64,000 nt of DNA from Pseudomonadota bacterium (lineage in GTDB: Bacteria > Pseudomonadota > Gammaproteobacteria > Burkholderiales > Burkholderiaceae_C). Of the stretch, positions 43,636-52,923 are shown one piece after another. The DNA is taken from positions 1 through 64,000 of the forward strand of contig JAKAXL010000003.1 of assembly GCA_021816585.1 (NCBI GenBank), in the 5' to 3' direction. Every line of letters starts with the position of its first letter. The first letter of the stretch is position 1. A program made the position numbers and the translations under genes. The notes below the pieces were generated by a model. The model saw nothing but the letters and a program-made list of their open reading frames with translations. It was not told the origin of the DNA and ran no database searches.

Positions 43636-44649
43636 ATGAACAAGCGAACCTGGATGCGCGGCGCGCTCGCCGCATGCACGCTCGCGGCGGGACTGGTGCC
43701 GGTGGCCGCGTCGGCCGCCTCCAAGCCCGACGTGATCATCGGCTACGAGAACAACGGCGCCGACCCCTACATGGTGTCGATGGCCGAGCACATGTTCGAG
43801 AAGCAGATGGATGCGAACGTGCAGTACAAGCTGTTCAGCTCGGGCCCGGCGGCGATGAGCGCGCTGGCCTCGAACAGCCTGACCTTCATGTGCGGCCTGG
43901 GCGTGCCGCCGCTGGTCACGGCCATCACGCAGGGCCTGCCGATGACCATCGTCTACAACCAGGAGCGCTACACCACGGCGGCCGGGATCGTGGTCAAGCC
44001 GGACAGCGGGATCACCAGCGTGGCCGGGCTCAAGGGCAAGAAGATCGCCATCGTCGCCGGCTCGCAGTCGTCGTTCGAGCTCGCCACCTTCCTCGCCGAG
44101 GCGCATGTGGCCTATGACTCGGTGACCCAGATCAACATGGCGCCGCCGCAGATGCGCACCTCGTGGGTGACCGGCGCGATCGACGCCGCGATCGTCTGGG
44201 ATCCGGTGTTCAGCGCGCTGCAGGCCGCCGGCGGCAAGGTGCTGAAGAACGACGGCGACCTGCCGCGCACCGCGTCGAGCTACAACGTGTGCATCGCCGA
44301 CTCGAAGTGGGCGGCCGCGCATCCGGCGCTGGTGCACGGCTTCGTCGCCGCGATGAACGAGGGCTACCAGATGACGCGCGAGCAGCCGGCCAGGGCGCTC
44401 GCCGACATGGCCCGCGAAACCGGCGTGACGGTGGACGTGGCGCGCAAGGAAATGGCCGGCTACGAGTTCTTCTCGGGCCCCGACCAGAGCACGCCGAAGG
44501 TGATGGGCAAGGGCGCGGGGGTCGAGAGCTCGGCGACCTACATGACCCTGGTGAACACGGCCAAGGTGCTCAAGCAGATCGGTCGCATCCAGCAGGTGCC
44601 GGCCAGCTTCGCCGACAACGTGGCGCCGCAGTACTCGATCGCCCGCTGA
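43636..44649 (+). CDS. ABC transporter periplasmic substrate-binding protein (SsuA/TauA-like)
   Basis: The 337-residue product has a signal peptide (MNKRTWMRGALAACTLAAGL, cleavage near ASAAS) and an NMT1/SsuA-type fold with VIIGYENNGADPYMVSMAEHMFEKQM, FSSGPAAMSALASNSLTFM, LKGKKIAIVAGSQSSFELATFL and AIDAAIVWDPVFSAL. It should deliver its ligand to the adjacent permease. I use the ATG at 43636, 6 nt after an in-frame GTG, because GAGAGGAG is optimally placed for it. Confidence 0.88.
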   Translation: MNKRTWMRGALAACTLAAGLVPVAASAASKPDVIIGYENNGADPYMVSMAEHMFEKQMDANVQYKLFSSGPAAMSALASNSLTFMCGLGVPPLVTAITQGLPMTIVYNQERYTTAAGIVVKPDSGITSVAGLKGKKIAIVAGSQSSFELATFLAEAHVAYDSVTQINMAPPQMRTSWVTGAIDAAIVWDPVFSALQAAGGKVLKNDGDLPRTASSYNVCIADSKWAAAHPALVHGFVAAMNEGYQMTREQPARALADMARETGVTVDVARKEMAGYEFFSGPDQSTPKVMGKGAGVESSATYMTLVNTAKVLKQIGRIQQVPASFADNVAPQYSIAR

Positions 44650-44706
44650 CCCCCGGGCGCGACCGGCGCGGCGCATCGCCGCGCCGGTCGCGCCGAGGAG
44701 AACCAA

Positions 44707-45444
44707 GTGCATATCGTCATCGATTCCCTGTACAAGACCTTCGGCTCGACCACCGCGCTGGAAAACATCAACCTGCAGTTCCAGGGCGGCGAGTTCGTCA
44801 CCGTGCTGGGGTCCTCGGGCTGTGGCAAGACCACGCTGCTGCACCTGCTGGCGGGGTTGACCACGCCGTCGCGCGGGGCGATCTACGTCGACGGCGAGGT
44901 CAAGAGCAGGCCGGGTGCGGACCGCGTCGTCGTGTTCCAGCAGGCCGGCCTGTATCCCTGGCTCAATGTGCAGCAGAACATCGAGTTCGGGCTGGACCTG
45001 CAGGGGGTGTCGCGCGAGCAGCGCCGGCGCGCCAGCTCGGAGATCCTGCGCACCATCGGGCTCGAGGCCTTCGCGCGCCACAAGCCCTATGAGCTGTCCG
45101 GGGGCATGCAGCAGCGCGTGGCCATCGCACGTGCGCTGGTCATGAAACCCAAGGTGCTGCTGATGGACGAGCCCTTCGGCGCGCTGGACGCGCAGACCCG
45201 CAGCTCGATGCAGAGCTTCCTGACCTCGCTGTGGGACCAGCTGCAATGCACGATCGTGTTCATCACCCACGACATCGACGAGGCGATCTTCCTGGGCACG
45301 CGCCTGGTCGTGCTGTCGGCCCGACCGGGGAGGGTCGCGCTGGACGTGCCCATCGAACTCGAACGCCCGCGCACCGCCGAGGTGGCCTTCGATCCGCGCT
45401 TTCTGGAGCTGAAGAAGCGCGCGATGGGGATCCTCGCGCATTGA
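44707..45444 (+). CDS. ABC transporter ATP-binding protein (SsuB/TauB-like)
   Basis: The 245-residue ATPase has Walker A GSSGCGKT (35-42), Q-loop VVFQQAGLYPWLNVQQNI, signature ELSGGMQQRVAIARALV, Walker B VLLMDEPFGALD and the His switch FITHDIDEAI. This is the layout of taurine/nitrate/sulfonate importers. The start codon is GTG after GAGGAG. It ends the forward operon and is convergent with the MocR gene. Confidence 0.92.
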   Translation: MHIVIDSLYKTFGSTTALENINLQFQGGEFVTVLGSSGCGKTTLLHLLAGLTTPSRGAIYVDGEVKSRPGADRVVVFQQAGLYPWLNVQQNIEFGLDLQGVSREQRRRASSEILRTIGLEAFARHKPYELSGGMQQRVAIARALVMKPKVLLMDEPFGALDAQTRSSMQSFLTSLWDQLQCTIVFITHDIDEAIFLGTRLVVLSARPGRVALDVPIELERPRTAEVAFDPRFLELKKRAMGILAH

Positions 45445-45505
45445 AAGGCCGCGGGATTTCGCGCCGGGGCGGCGCCGCCGTGCGCCGCCGCCCTGCGCCG
45501 CCACC

Positions 45506-47011
45506 TCAGCGCGAAGCCTGCAGCTCGCGGATCAGCGAGCCGAGCGCGACGACCCCGGGCTCGATGGACTTCTCCGGAATCGATTGCCAGCCCAGGCGCA
45601 GGAACGGCCCCGGCGCCGGCTGACCGAAGAAGAACACGTCGCCGGTCTCGATCAGCACGCCGCGCGCCGCCGCGCGGCGTGCCAGTTCCGCGGTGTCGAC
45701 GCCGTCGGGCAGACGCAGCCAGCACGATCCGCCGCCGATCACCGGAGTGACCTGGCACTGTGGCGCATGGCGCGCCAGCGCGTCCAGCACGGCGCGGCTG
45801 CGCTGCTGCTGCGCCAGCGCGATGCGCCGCAGCTGCGAGTCGTGGTGCCCGAGCGACAGGAACAGCGCGAAGGCTCGCTGGATGAAGGCCGAGGGGTGGC
45901 GCAGCATCAGCCGGCGCAGCGCCCGCATCTCCTGGATCAGCGACGCCGGCGCCACGATGTAGCCCAGGCGCAGACCCGGAGCCCAGCTCTTCGACAGGCT
46001 GCCGATGTAGATCACGCGATGGTTGTGGTCCAGGCTCTTGAGCGCCGGGATCGGCTCGCCGCCGAAACGGTTCTCGCTCTCGAAGTCGTCCTCGATGATG
46101 ATCAGGTCGCGTTCGTCGGCCAGTTGCAGCAGCCGGCGCCTGCGTTCCAGCGGCATGGTCACGCCGGTCGGGCACTGGTGGCTGGGGGTGACGTACAGGT
46201 AGTCGACGTCGTGCAGGCGTTCGTCCACCGGCAGGCCGTCGGCGTCGACCGGGATCGGCAGCAGCTTCGAGGTGTGGCGGGCGAAGATGTTGCGCGCGTC
46301 CGGGTAGCCGGGATCCTCCAGCGCCAGCGAGGTCTGCGGGCCCACCAGCAGGTCGGCCACCAGGTACAGCGCGTGCTGGGCCCCCACGGTGACCACGATC
46401 TCGTCGGCCGCCGCCCATACGCCGCGGCGCGGCAGCACGCGGGTGCGGATCTGCTGCACCAGCGTGTCGTCGTCGCGGTTGATGTGGTCGGGGGCCCAGT
46501 CGCGGATGTCCAGCACCGACAGGGCCTTCAGGCAGCATTCGCGCCAGTTGGCGGTCGGGAACAGCGAGGCGTCGAACTGCCCGTAGAGAAAGGGGTAGGA
46601 GAACTTCTGCCAGTCGGCCGGCTTGTGGATGCTGCGCTGCCGGCTCGGGCGCATGCGCAGCCGCGCGTCCCAGTCGGCCGGCGCGGGGCTGGCCTGCGCG
46701 GTGCCGGTGTCGGGATCGCGCGCGCGCAGCCCGGCGACGAACTCGGCGTTGACGAAATGACCGCTGCGCTGGCGCGACAGCAGGTAGCCCTCGTCGGCCA
46801 GCTGCTTGTAGGCCAGCACCACCGTGTTGCGCGCCACGCCGAGCTGCTCGGCGAGCTCGCGCCCGGACGGCACCAGCGATCCCGGGGCGATCAGGCCGTC
46901 GAGGATCGCCGACACCAGCATCTCGCGGATCTGCCCCTGCAGGCTGAGGTTGCCGCGGGCGCTGCGCTGGAGCAGCTGCTTCCACAGCAGCGGATGGGTG
47001 CGTTGGTTCAT
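45506..47011 (-). CDS. MocR-type regulator (GntR helix-turn-helix fused to aminotransferase-like domain)
   Basis: The 501-residue product has an N-terminal GntR winged helix (LQGQIREMLVSAILDGLIAPG, LPS-type PSGRELAEQLGVARNTVVLAYKQL, split) and a fold-type I aminotransferase domain (about 120-501) with YVTPSHQCPTGVTMPLERR, IIEDDFESENRFGG and the PLP-lysine region YIGSLSKSWAPGLRLGYI. TauR and GabR are relatives that sense an amino compound through PLP. It lies 52 nt after the SauS-like gene, so it is likely in the sauR-sauS operon, and is convergent with the ABC importer. Confidence 0.88.
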   Translation of the reverse strand: MNQRTHPLLWKQLLQRSARGNLSLQGQIREMLVSAILDGLIAPGSLVPSGRELAEQLGVARNTVVLAYKQLADEGYLLSRQRSGHFVNAEFVAGLRARDPDTGTAQASPAPADWDARLRMRPSRQRSIHKPADWQKFSYPFLYGQFDASLFPTANWRECCLKALSVLDIRDWAPDHINRDDDTLVQQIRTRVLPRRGVWAAADEIVVTVGAQHALYLVADLLVGPQTSLALEDPGYPDARNIFARHTSKLLPIPVDADGLPVDERLHDVDYLYVTPSHQCPTGVTMPLERRRRLLQLADERDLIIIEDDFESENRFGGEPIPALKSLDHNHRVIYIGSLSKSWAPGLRLGYIVAPASLIQEMRALRRLMLRHPSAFIQRAFALFLSLGHHDSQLRRIALAQQQRSRAVLDALARHAPQCQVTPVIGGGSCWLRLPDGVDTAELARRAAARGVLIETGDVFFFGQPAPGPFLRLGWQSIPEKSIEPGVVALGSLIRELQASR

Positions 47012-47063
47012 CGTGGCGCGGGCGCCACGCGCTTCGCCCGCGCCGCCGGGCAGGCCCGGTGCT

Positions 47064-48515
47064 TCAGTCCAGCCCGTGGCGCCTGCGGTACGCGCCGAAC
47101 ATGTCGTCGATGCTCGGTTCGTCCGGGGTGCACGGCGAGGCGATTCGCGTGATGTTCAGGAAGTGCTTGTAGTTCAGATTATCAGAGATGCTGTTGCGAC
47201 CCCAGGTCCCGCAACCCATCGACAGCGAGAACGGCAGTCCGTTGTCGAAACTGCCGCCGGTGGCGAAGCAGTGCGCCTGGTTGACGATCACGCGGCAGGC
47301 CGGCATGCCCAGGCCCAGTTGCATTGCGCGCTCGGGCCGCTGCGAATGCAGGCCGATCGAATGCCCGGCCCCCTCGTGCGCGTAGATGGCGCGCACGATC
47401 TGCTGCGCGTGCTCGAAATCGCGCGCGCGGTACACGGTGAGCACCGGCGACAACTTCTCCCCCGAGAACGGGTGGTCGTGGCCGACCCCGCTGTCCTCGA
47501 CCATGAGAAAGCGCGCGGTCTCGAATCGCGGCCCCTGCAGCCCCGCCAGCGCGGCGATCACCGGCGCCGCCTTCGCGGTCACCGCCGGCGACAGCTTGCC
47601 CGACGGCCACATCGTCTGCTGCAGGCGCTGCTTCTGCGCCGCATCGAGCAGCACGCCGCCTTCCGCGGCGAGCGCCTGCAGCATCGCGTCGTACATCGCG
47701 TCGACGATCACCACGCTGTTCTCGGAGGAGCAGCTGGTGGCGTTGTCGAAGGTCTTGGAGCGGCGGATCTTGTTCGCCGCCTGCGCCGCGTCGGCCGTCT
47801 CGTCGACGATCACCGCGACGTTGCCCGCGCCGACCCCGATCGCCGGGGTGCCGCTTTCATAGGCGGCGCGCACGTTGTTCTGCGAGCCGGTGACCACCAC
47901 CAGGTCGACCTGGCGCATCAGTTCCAGGGTCGCGGCCTTGCTCACCGGCGCCGGCAGCTGCTGCACCAGGTCGCGCGGCGCGCCCACGCGCTCGAGTTCG
48001 TCGCCGATGTAGCGCAGCAGCAGCGTGCTGGTGGTGTAGCCCTTCGGGGACGGCGACAGGATGATCGCGTTGCGCCCCTTCAGCGCATTGAGGATCTTGT
48101 TGGCCGGGGTGGCGGCCGGATTGGTCGACGGCGTGACCGCGGCGACCACGCCGACCGGGCGGGCGATCTCGATCACGCCCTTGGCCTTGTCCTCGGAGAT
48201 CACGCCGACCGACCTGCGTCCGCGCAGGTCGCGCAGCAGCCCGAGGGTCTTGCGGTGATTCTTGATCACCTTGTCCTCGACATTGCCCAGTCCGGTGTCG
48301 GCGACCGCCAGTTCGGCCAGCGCGCGGTTGCGCGCGGGCTCCATGATGGCCCAGCCGACGGCCAGCACGACCTCGTCGACCTGCTCCTGGGTGAAGTTGT
48401 CGTAGGCGCGCTGCGCCTCGCGCGCGCGCGCCACGCATGCGGCGACCTGGCTGCGCACCGTGTCGGCGGCCGTGGCCGCGGGGTTGGCGGAGGGGGTGGA
48501 AGTGCTCATGTCCAT
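47064..48515 (-). CDS. sauS: CoA-acylating sulfoacetaldehyde dehydrogenase (SauS-like)
   Basis: In sulfoacetate catabolism SauS reduces sulfoacetyl-CoA to sulfoacetaldehyde with NADPH, releasing CoA. The 483-residue aldehyde-dehydrogenase-fold protein has the CoA-acylating type Cys loop FDNATSCSSENSVVIVD (Cys262), VVAAVTPSTNPAATPANK, GNVAVIVDETADAA, and a C-terminal HCFATGGSFDNGLPFSLSMGCGTWG region shared with SauS and acylating acetaldehyde dehydrogenases. Ribosome site GAGGAA precedes ATG 48515. Xsc, Pta and the ligases nearby support the assignment. Confidence 0.85.
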   Translation of the reverse strand: MDMSTSTPSANPAATAADTVRSQVAACVARAREAQRAYDNFTQEQVDEVVLAVGWAIMEPARNRALAELAVADTGLGNVEDKVIKNHRKTLGLLRDLRGRRSVGVISEDKAKGVIEIARPVGVVAAVTPSTNPAATPANKILNALKGRNAIILSPSPKGYTTSTLLLRYIGDELERVGAPRDLVQQLPAPVSKAATLELMRQVDLVVVTGSQNNVRAAYESGTPAIGVGAGNVAVIVDETADAAQAANKIRRSKTFDNATSCSSENSVVIVDAMYDAMLQALAAEGGVLLDAAQKQRLQQTMWPSGKLSPAVTAKAAPVIAALAGLQGPRFETARFLMVEDSGVGHDHPFSGEKLSPVLTVYRARDFEHAQQIVRAIYAHEGAGHSIGLHSQRPERAMQLGLGMPACRVIVNQAHCFATGGSFDNGLPFSLSMGCGTWGRNSISDNLNYKHFLNITRIASPCTPDEPSIDDMFGAYRRRHGLD

Positions 48516-48577
48516 CAATGGTTCCTCGAAGGATCGGTGAACGGGCGGCGTCGTGGCGCCGCGGGAAGTCGAAGGCA

Positions 48578-49399
48578 TCAGGCGACCAGGTCGGCCGCCG
48601 CGTCCTGCGCGGTGGCGCGCGAGCGCCGCGCCGCCGGCGCCGGCGCCGGAATCATCTCGGCGATCGCCGCGGCGGTTTCGCGCAGCTGCGGGAGGTGGCG
48701 CATCAGCATGTCCATGTCGCAGCGCGCCACCGGCGCCTGCACCGCCACCGCGCCCCAGGCGCGGTAGGCATCGCGCATCACCGGCACCGCGATCGACACC
48801 AGGCCCTGGATGAACTCCTGGTCGTTGATGCCGATGCGCCGGCGCCGCGTCTCGGCGAGATCCTGGCGCAGTCGCGCGGCGTCGGTGATGGTGCGCTCGG
48901 TCATCTTGCGCAGCGGCAGCGAGTCGACGATGCGGTTGCGCATCGCCGCCGGCTGCAGGCTGAGCAGCAGCTTGCCGCTGGAGGTGCAGTGGATCGGCAC
49001 GTGCGAACCCGGTTGCAGGTGCATGCGCAGCGGGGATTCGGTCTCGACCCGGTCGAGGTAGACGATCTGGTCGCCGTCCAGCGCGGTCAGGTTCACCGTC
49101 TCGCCCAGGCTCTCGCCGAGCTTGCGCAGCACCGCATGGCGCGCCGTCGCCGGCCCCGTGTGCATCAGCACCGACACGCTCATCTGGCGCACCCGCGGAC
49201 CGCATTCGTAGCCCTGGCCGTCGAGATTGCGCACCACCAGCTGGGCGGCGGCCAGGGTCTTCAAGATGCGATGCACGGTCTGCTTGGGCAACTGCAGGCC
49301 GTCGGCGATCTGCATCAGGCTCATCGATTCGGCGCTGCTGAGCAGTTCGAGTACGCGAAACGCGCGCACCGCTGCGGCGTTGGACTGGTTCGAGGTCAT
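48578..49399 (-). CDS. sauR: IclR-family regulator (SauR-like)
   Basis: The 273-residue product has the IclR winged helix (VRAFRVLELLSSAESMSLMQIADGLQLPKQTVHRILKTLAAAQL in parts, about 12-60) and a GAF-like effector domain with GETVNLTALDGDQIVYLDRVETESPLRM, PIHCTSSGKLLLSLQP and GINDQEFIQGLVSIAVPV. It is divergent from the first ligase gene and upstream of sauS, matching the sauR-S-T-U layout known from Cupriavidus necator. It probably controls both directions. I use ATG 49399. A TTG 21 nt upstream is possible. Confidence 0.85.
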   Translation of the reverse strand: MTSNQSNAAAVRAFRVLELLSSAESMSLMQIADGLQLPKQTVHRILKTLAAAQLVVRNLDGQGYECGPRVRQMSVSVLMHTGPATARHAVLRKLGESLGETVNLTALDGDQIVYLDRVETESPLRMHLQPGSHVPIHCTSSGKLLLSLQPAAMRNRIVDSLPLRKMTERTITDAARLRQDLAETRRRRIGINDQEFIQGLVSIAVPVMRDAYRAWGAVAVQAPVARCDMDMLMRHLPQLRETAAAIAEMIPAPAPAARRSRATAQDAAADLVA

Positions 49400-49505
49400 G
49401 GCGGATCGACGACTGGGCAACGTGGACTGCGGGATTGCAGGGCGGCCGGCTCCGGCGAAACAGGCCCGGCGACGAAGCGCCGAAGCCTACGCGGACAACT
49501 GTATC

Positions 49506-49526
49506 CATTTCTACGAGCGAGAAACG
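49506..49526. promoter_or_regulatory. Candidate IclR operator upstream of sauT copy 1
   Basis: CATTTC (49506-49511) and GAAACG (49521-49526) flank a 9-bp centre. The equivalent site before copy 2 (52924-52944) is a perfect CGTTTC/GAAACG dyad, although the surrounding bases have diverged. It adjoins the sauR -10-like box, which suits autoregulation. Confidence 0.45.
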
Positions 49527-49586
49527 ACACCAGGCGGTCCCGAAAAGTGCTTGGATGCAAAATTCCGTGGCGATTTCGAGCGATTG

Positions 49587-51291
49587 GCAAGAAAACGGGA
49601 CTGTTCGGTGGCATTTTTTTCCATAAATTGCCACCAGACCCTGCGCGGCGGCCGCCACGGACCGTGACGACGCAGGGCTCGCGCCGAGGCGCCCACAAGA
49701 CCAGACCGTTCACGAAGCCAGCCATGAATCGCCCCGAGAACCCCTTCCCGCAAGCCCAGGCGCAGCTGCCCGCGTACAGCGGAGAGCTGCTGAGCATGCA
49801 GCAGCTGGTGGATGCCAATGCGCTGCGCGACCCGCAGGCGACGTACTTCATCGCCGCCGAGACGGGGCGCTCGATACGTTTCGAGGAGCTGCGGCGCGTG
49901 TGCGTCGAGCTCGGCGCGTACTTCGCGGCGCAGGGTCTGGAGCCGGGGGATGTGGTGTCGCTGTTCCTGCCCAACGGGCTGGAGGCGGCGATGCTGATCC
50001 TGGCCACGATGTACCACGGCATGGTGGTCAATCCGATCAACCTGCTGTCGCAGCCGGCGCAGCTGAGCTACATCCTGGAGCACAGCGAGACGCGGCTGCT
50101 GCTGACGGTTCCCGAGTACGAGGCGCAGCTGCGCGAACTGGCCGCGCAGCTGCCGCGAGAGCTGCGGGTCGAGAGCATCGCCGACGCCGGCTGGCTGGAT
50201 CGGGCGCGCGGCGATGCCGCGGCGCCGCGCCGCGCCGCGCAGCTCGACGACCCCGCGCTGCTGATGTACACCTCGGGCACCACCGGGACGCCGAAGGGCG
50301 TGCTGCTCAGCCACGGCAACCTGTGCGCCAACGGCATCAACATCAGCCGCGAGCACCAGCTGGGTCCGGCCGACCGCGGGCTGGCGCCGCTGCCGCTCTA
50401 TCACATCAACGCGCTGGTGGTGAACCTGGTGACGCCGCTGGTCCACGGCGGCTCGCTGGTGATGCCGCCGAAGTTCTCCGCCACGAACTTCTGGCGCGAC
50501 GCGCTGCAGTTCGAGTGCACCTGGGTCAACGCGGTGCCCACGATCATCGCCTACCTGATCCAGTCGGCGCCCGAGGAGCTGGGGCCGCGGCAGCTGTCGC
50601 ACATCCGCTTCTGCCGCTCGGCGTCGGCCGCGCTGCCGCCGGAGCACCACCGCGCCTTCGAGGCGCGCTTCGGGGTCGACATCATCGAGACCATGGGGCT
50701 GACCGAGACGGCCGCGCCGTCGTTCAGCAACCCGGTGCAGCGCGAGCTGCGCAAGATCGGCAGCATCGGCAAGCCCTCGGGGACGCAGGCGCGGGTGGTC
50801 GGCGCCGACGGCGGCGTGCTCGGCCAGGGCGAGGTGGGGGAGATCCAGCTGCGCGGAGGCAACGTCATGCGCGGCTACCTGAAGAACCTGGTGGAGACCG
50901 CGAAGGCCTTCACCGCGGACGGCTGGTTCCGCACCGGAGACCTGGGCTATCGGGACGCCGACGGCTACTACTTCATCACGGGGCGCGCCAAGGAGCTGAT
51001 CATCAAGGGCGGGGAGAACATCTCGCCGCGCGAGATCGACGAGGCGCTGCTCAAGCACGCCGCGGTGCTGGAGGCCGCGGCGGTGGGGGTGCACGACAGC
51101 AACTACGGGCAGAACATCGAGGCCTACCTGGTGCTGCGCCCCGGGGCCGAACTGCACGAGCACGAGCTTCGCGAACATTGCCTGCAGCACCTGGGGCGCT
51201 ACAAGACCCCGCGCGCCTGCCACATCGTCGACGACCTGCCGCGGGGCCCGTCGGGAAAGATCCAGCGCCTGAAGCTGCCGGACCTCCCCGC
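49587..51291 (+). repeat. 1705-bp direct repeat, copy 1 (sauT plus upstream 137 bp)
   Basis: Bases 49587-51291 match 53005-54709 at a constant offset of 3418 with no difference that I found. Reading frames in all registers across both copies give the same proteins. Before 49587 and after 51291 the two copies remain alignable but diverge. Confidence 0.9.
49607..49635. promoter_or_regulatory. Long dyad upstream of sauT copy 1
   Basis: GGTGGCA (49607-49613) and TGCCACC (49629-49635) flank a T/A-rich 15-bp centre with CATAAAT, which may include the -10 element. It is repeated exactly at 53025-53053. Confidence 0.5.
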
Positions 51292-51328
51292 ACAGGCGGT
51301 GCGCGCGTCGTTGCGACTGCACCCCTGA
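49724..51328 (+). CDS. sauT: AMP-forming CoA ligase, sulfoacetate-CoA ligase-like (SauT), copy 1
   Basis: SauT activates sulfoacetate with ATP and CoA to sulfoacetyl-CoA, AMP and pyrophosphate. The 534-residue ANL enzyme has the P-loop MYTSGTTGTPKG (181-192), ETMGLTETAAPSFSNP, TGDLGYRDADGYYFITGRAKELIIKGGENISP (split across the hinge) and catalytic Lys512 in GPSGKIQRLKL. Context (sauR, sauS, xsc, pta) gives the substrate. The family itself is broad. The last residues (ASLRLHP) differ from copy 2 (RSLQLTQA); the rest appears identical. Confidence 0.8.
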   Translation: MNRPENPFPQAQAQLPAYSGELLSMQQLVDANALRDPQATYFIAAETGRSIRFEELRRVCVELGAYFAAQGLEPGDVVSLFLPNGLEAAMLILATMYHGMVVNPINLLSQPAQLSYILEHSETRLLLTVPEYEAQLRELAAQLPRELRVESIADAGWLDRARGDAAAPRRAAQLDDPALLMYTSGTTGTPKGVLLSHGNLCANGINISREHQLGPADRGLAPLPLYHINALVVNLVTPLVHGGSLVMPPKFSATNFWRDALQFECTWVNAVPTIIAYLIQSAPEELGPRQLSHIRFCRSASAALPPEHHRAFEARFGVDIIETMGLTETAAPSFSNPVQRELRKIGSIGKPSGTQARVVGADGGVLGQGEVGEIQLRGGNVMRGYLKNLVETAKAFTADGWFRTGDLGYRDADGYYFITGRAKELIIKGGENISPREIDEALLKHAAVLEAAAVGVHDSNYGQNIEAYLVLRPGAELHEHELREHCLQHLGRYKTPRACHIVDDLPRGPSGKIQRLKLPDLPAQAVRASLRLHP

Positions 51329-51465
51329 AGCAGGCAGCTCACGCCGCAGCATCGCGAAAGGAGTCCATCCCGCCCACCGCCGTTCACAAACCTTCGTGTC
51401 CACCGAACAAGCCGCGCCACAAGCGGTCCGGGGAGCGTGCAGTGCCAACCTTCCATGAGGAGACA

Positions 51466-52863
51466 ATGATGACTACGAGTAGCAACGATCTGGCTGCACA
51501 GGCAGCCATCGGCGCGCGAATCGATCGCCTGCCGTTGAGTCGCGTCACATGGGGCATCGTGATCCTGGCCGGGCTGGCCTGGCTCACCGAGGCCCTGAGC
51601 ATCGGTTCGCTGGGGGTTTCGATCCCGGCGCTGAAAGAGACCTTTCACATCTCTCCGGGGCAGATCGGGCTGCTCGTCGCATCGCAGACCTTCGGCGTGG
51701 TGATCGGCCTGATTCCGGCCGGGACCCTGGCGGATCGCATCGGACGCAAGAAGGTGCTGATCTACGGAATCGTCTGGTACAGCCTGTTCACCTTCGCCTG
51801 CGGCCTCGTGTCGAGCTACACGGAACTGCTGGTCGTGCGCTTCCTCGCCGGGCTCGGCATGGGCGCCGTGTTCCCGCTGCCGTACGCGATCGTCTGCGAG
51901 CTCGTTCCGAAGACCCGCCGCGCCGCGTGCAACGGGGTCATGGACGCGTTCCTGTCGCTCGGCTATTTCATCGCGCCCCTGCTCGGCTTCCTGGTCTTCC
52001 CGGCCTTCAGCCCGGACGACTCGTGGCGGGTGTTCTTCGCCATCGCGGCGTCGCCGATCCTGTATGCGCTGCTCATCCACTTCAAGCTGCCCGAGAGCCC
52101 GCGCTGGCTGGCCCGCAAGGGCCGCCGGGAGGAAGCCGAGCGCGCTCTGCAGGGGCTGGAAGACGCGACGCGGCGCGCCATCGGGCGCGAACTCGATCCG
52201 CCGGCGGCGGTCAGCGTGCCCAACGGTTCCTCGATCGGAGTCGACTCGTCGCAGCTGTCGCAGATCTTCGGCCCGCGTCTGATCAAGCGCACGGTGGTGC
52301 GGACGCTTTCCGCGACCGGGGTGTTCTTCATGTTCTACGTGGTGATGACGTACATGCCGACGATCTTCACCGAGCAGGGCTACAAGCTGCCGGCGTCGCT
52401 GCTGTTCACGGCGATCATCACCGGCGCGGCGCTGCCGGGCAAGCTGCTCAACGGCTACATCGGGGAATTCCTCGGCCGGCGAGCCGCCTACGTGATCTTC
52501 ATGGGGCTTGCCGGGGTCGGGGCTCTGATGTTCGGCGTGGCGGGTTCGCTCGTCGGCGCCATCGCCTATGCCTGCGTCATGTCCTTTTTCGGCACCGGGG
52601 CCTTTCCGGCGATGAAGATGTCATTGGCCGAACAGTATCCCTTGCAGCTGCGCGCGACCGGGGCCGCCACCGTCGAAGCCCTTTCGCGCCTGCTCGGCGG
52701 AGTCGTGGGCGGCTACGCGATGCCGGTGCTGCTGCACCGCTTCGGCACGGAAGCCTCGTTCGTGACCATTGCGGTCGTGGCGTTCATCGGCGTGGCGCTG
52801 GAGCTGACGATGAGCATGGAGACGCGCAACAGGACCGTGGAAGAGCTCGAGCACGCGGTCTGA
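51466..52863 (+). CDS. MFS transporter, candidate sulfoacetate importer
   Basis: The 465-residue product has 12 hydrophobic spans and AAHS/sugar-porter-like signatures: LTEALSIGSLGVSIPALKETF, IPAGTLADRIGRKKVLIYG, RFLAGLGMGAVFPLPYAIVCELVPKTRR and ESPRWLARKGRREEAERAL. It lies between the two ligase copies, the position taken by the transporter SauU in Cupriavidus, but I cannot tell whether it is a true SauU orthologue or a functional substitute. ATG 51466 (MMTTSSNDLA) follows GAGGAG. Confidence 0.82.
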   Translation: MMTTSSNDLAAQAAIGARIDRLPLSRVTWGIVILAGLAWLTEALSIGSLGVSIPALKETFHISPGQIGLLVASQTFGVVIGLIPAGTLADRIGRKKVLIYGIVWYSLFTFACGLVSSYTELLVVRFLAGLGMGAVFPLPYAIVCELVPKTRRAACNGVMDAFLSLGYFIAPLLGFLVFPAFSPDDSWRVFFAIAASPILYALLIHFKLPESPRWLARKGRREEAERALQGLEDATRRAIGRELDPPAAVSVPNGSSIGVDSSQLSQIFGPRLIKRTVVRTLSATGVFFMFYVVMTYMPTIFTEQGYKLPASLLFTAIITGAALPGKLLNGYIGEFLGRRAAYVIFMGLAGVGALMFGVAGSLVGAIAYACVMSFFGTGAFPAMKMSLAEQYPLQLRATGAATVEALSRLLGGVVGGYAMPVLLHRFGTEASFVTIAVVAFIGVALELTMSMETRNRTVEELEHAV

Positions 52864-52868
52864 CGCTC

Positions 52869-52913
52869 GCGCGTGGGCCGCTCGCGCCGGGTCGGGCGCG
52901 GCGGCCCACGCGC
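52869..52913 (+). terminator. Strong hairpin after the MFS transporter gene
   Basis: A perfect 13-bp GC stem (52869-52881 with 52901-52913) encloses a 19-nt loop, 5 nt after the stop codon. It has no T-run. It probably ends or stabilises the sauT1-MFS transcript before the control region of copy 2. Confidence 0.5.
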
Positions 52914-52923
52914 GCAGGCATGT

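Larger units (their letters stand above)
49400..49723. other. 324-bp divergent control region between sauR and the first sauT
   Basis: It contains a TACAGT -10-like box for sauR on the reverse strand (49503-49498). Next to it is a dyad CATTTC...GAAACG (49506-49526). A second, longer dyad GGTGGCA-N15-TGCCACC lies at 49607-49635. Both dyads recur upstream of the second ligase. The last 137 bp before the ATG appear identical to those of copy 2. Confidence 0.6.

Noticed and set aside
49607-49635. Sigma-54 promoter upstream of sauT (TGGCA-like)
   Set aside because: GG and GC elements are not at the required 24/12 spacing.
49511-51466. 651-residue reverse frame opposite sauT, nearly repeated at 52713-54857
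   Set aside because: The similarity only reflects the duplicated ligase DNA. The composition is that of a shadow frame.
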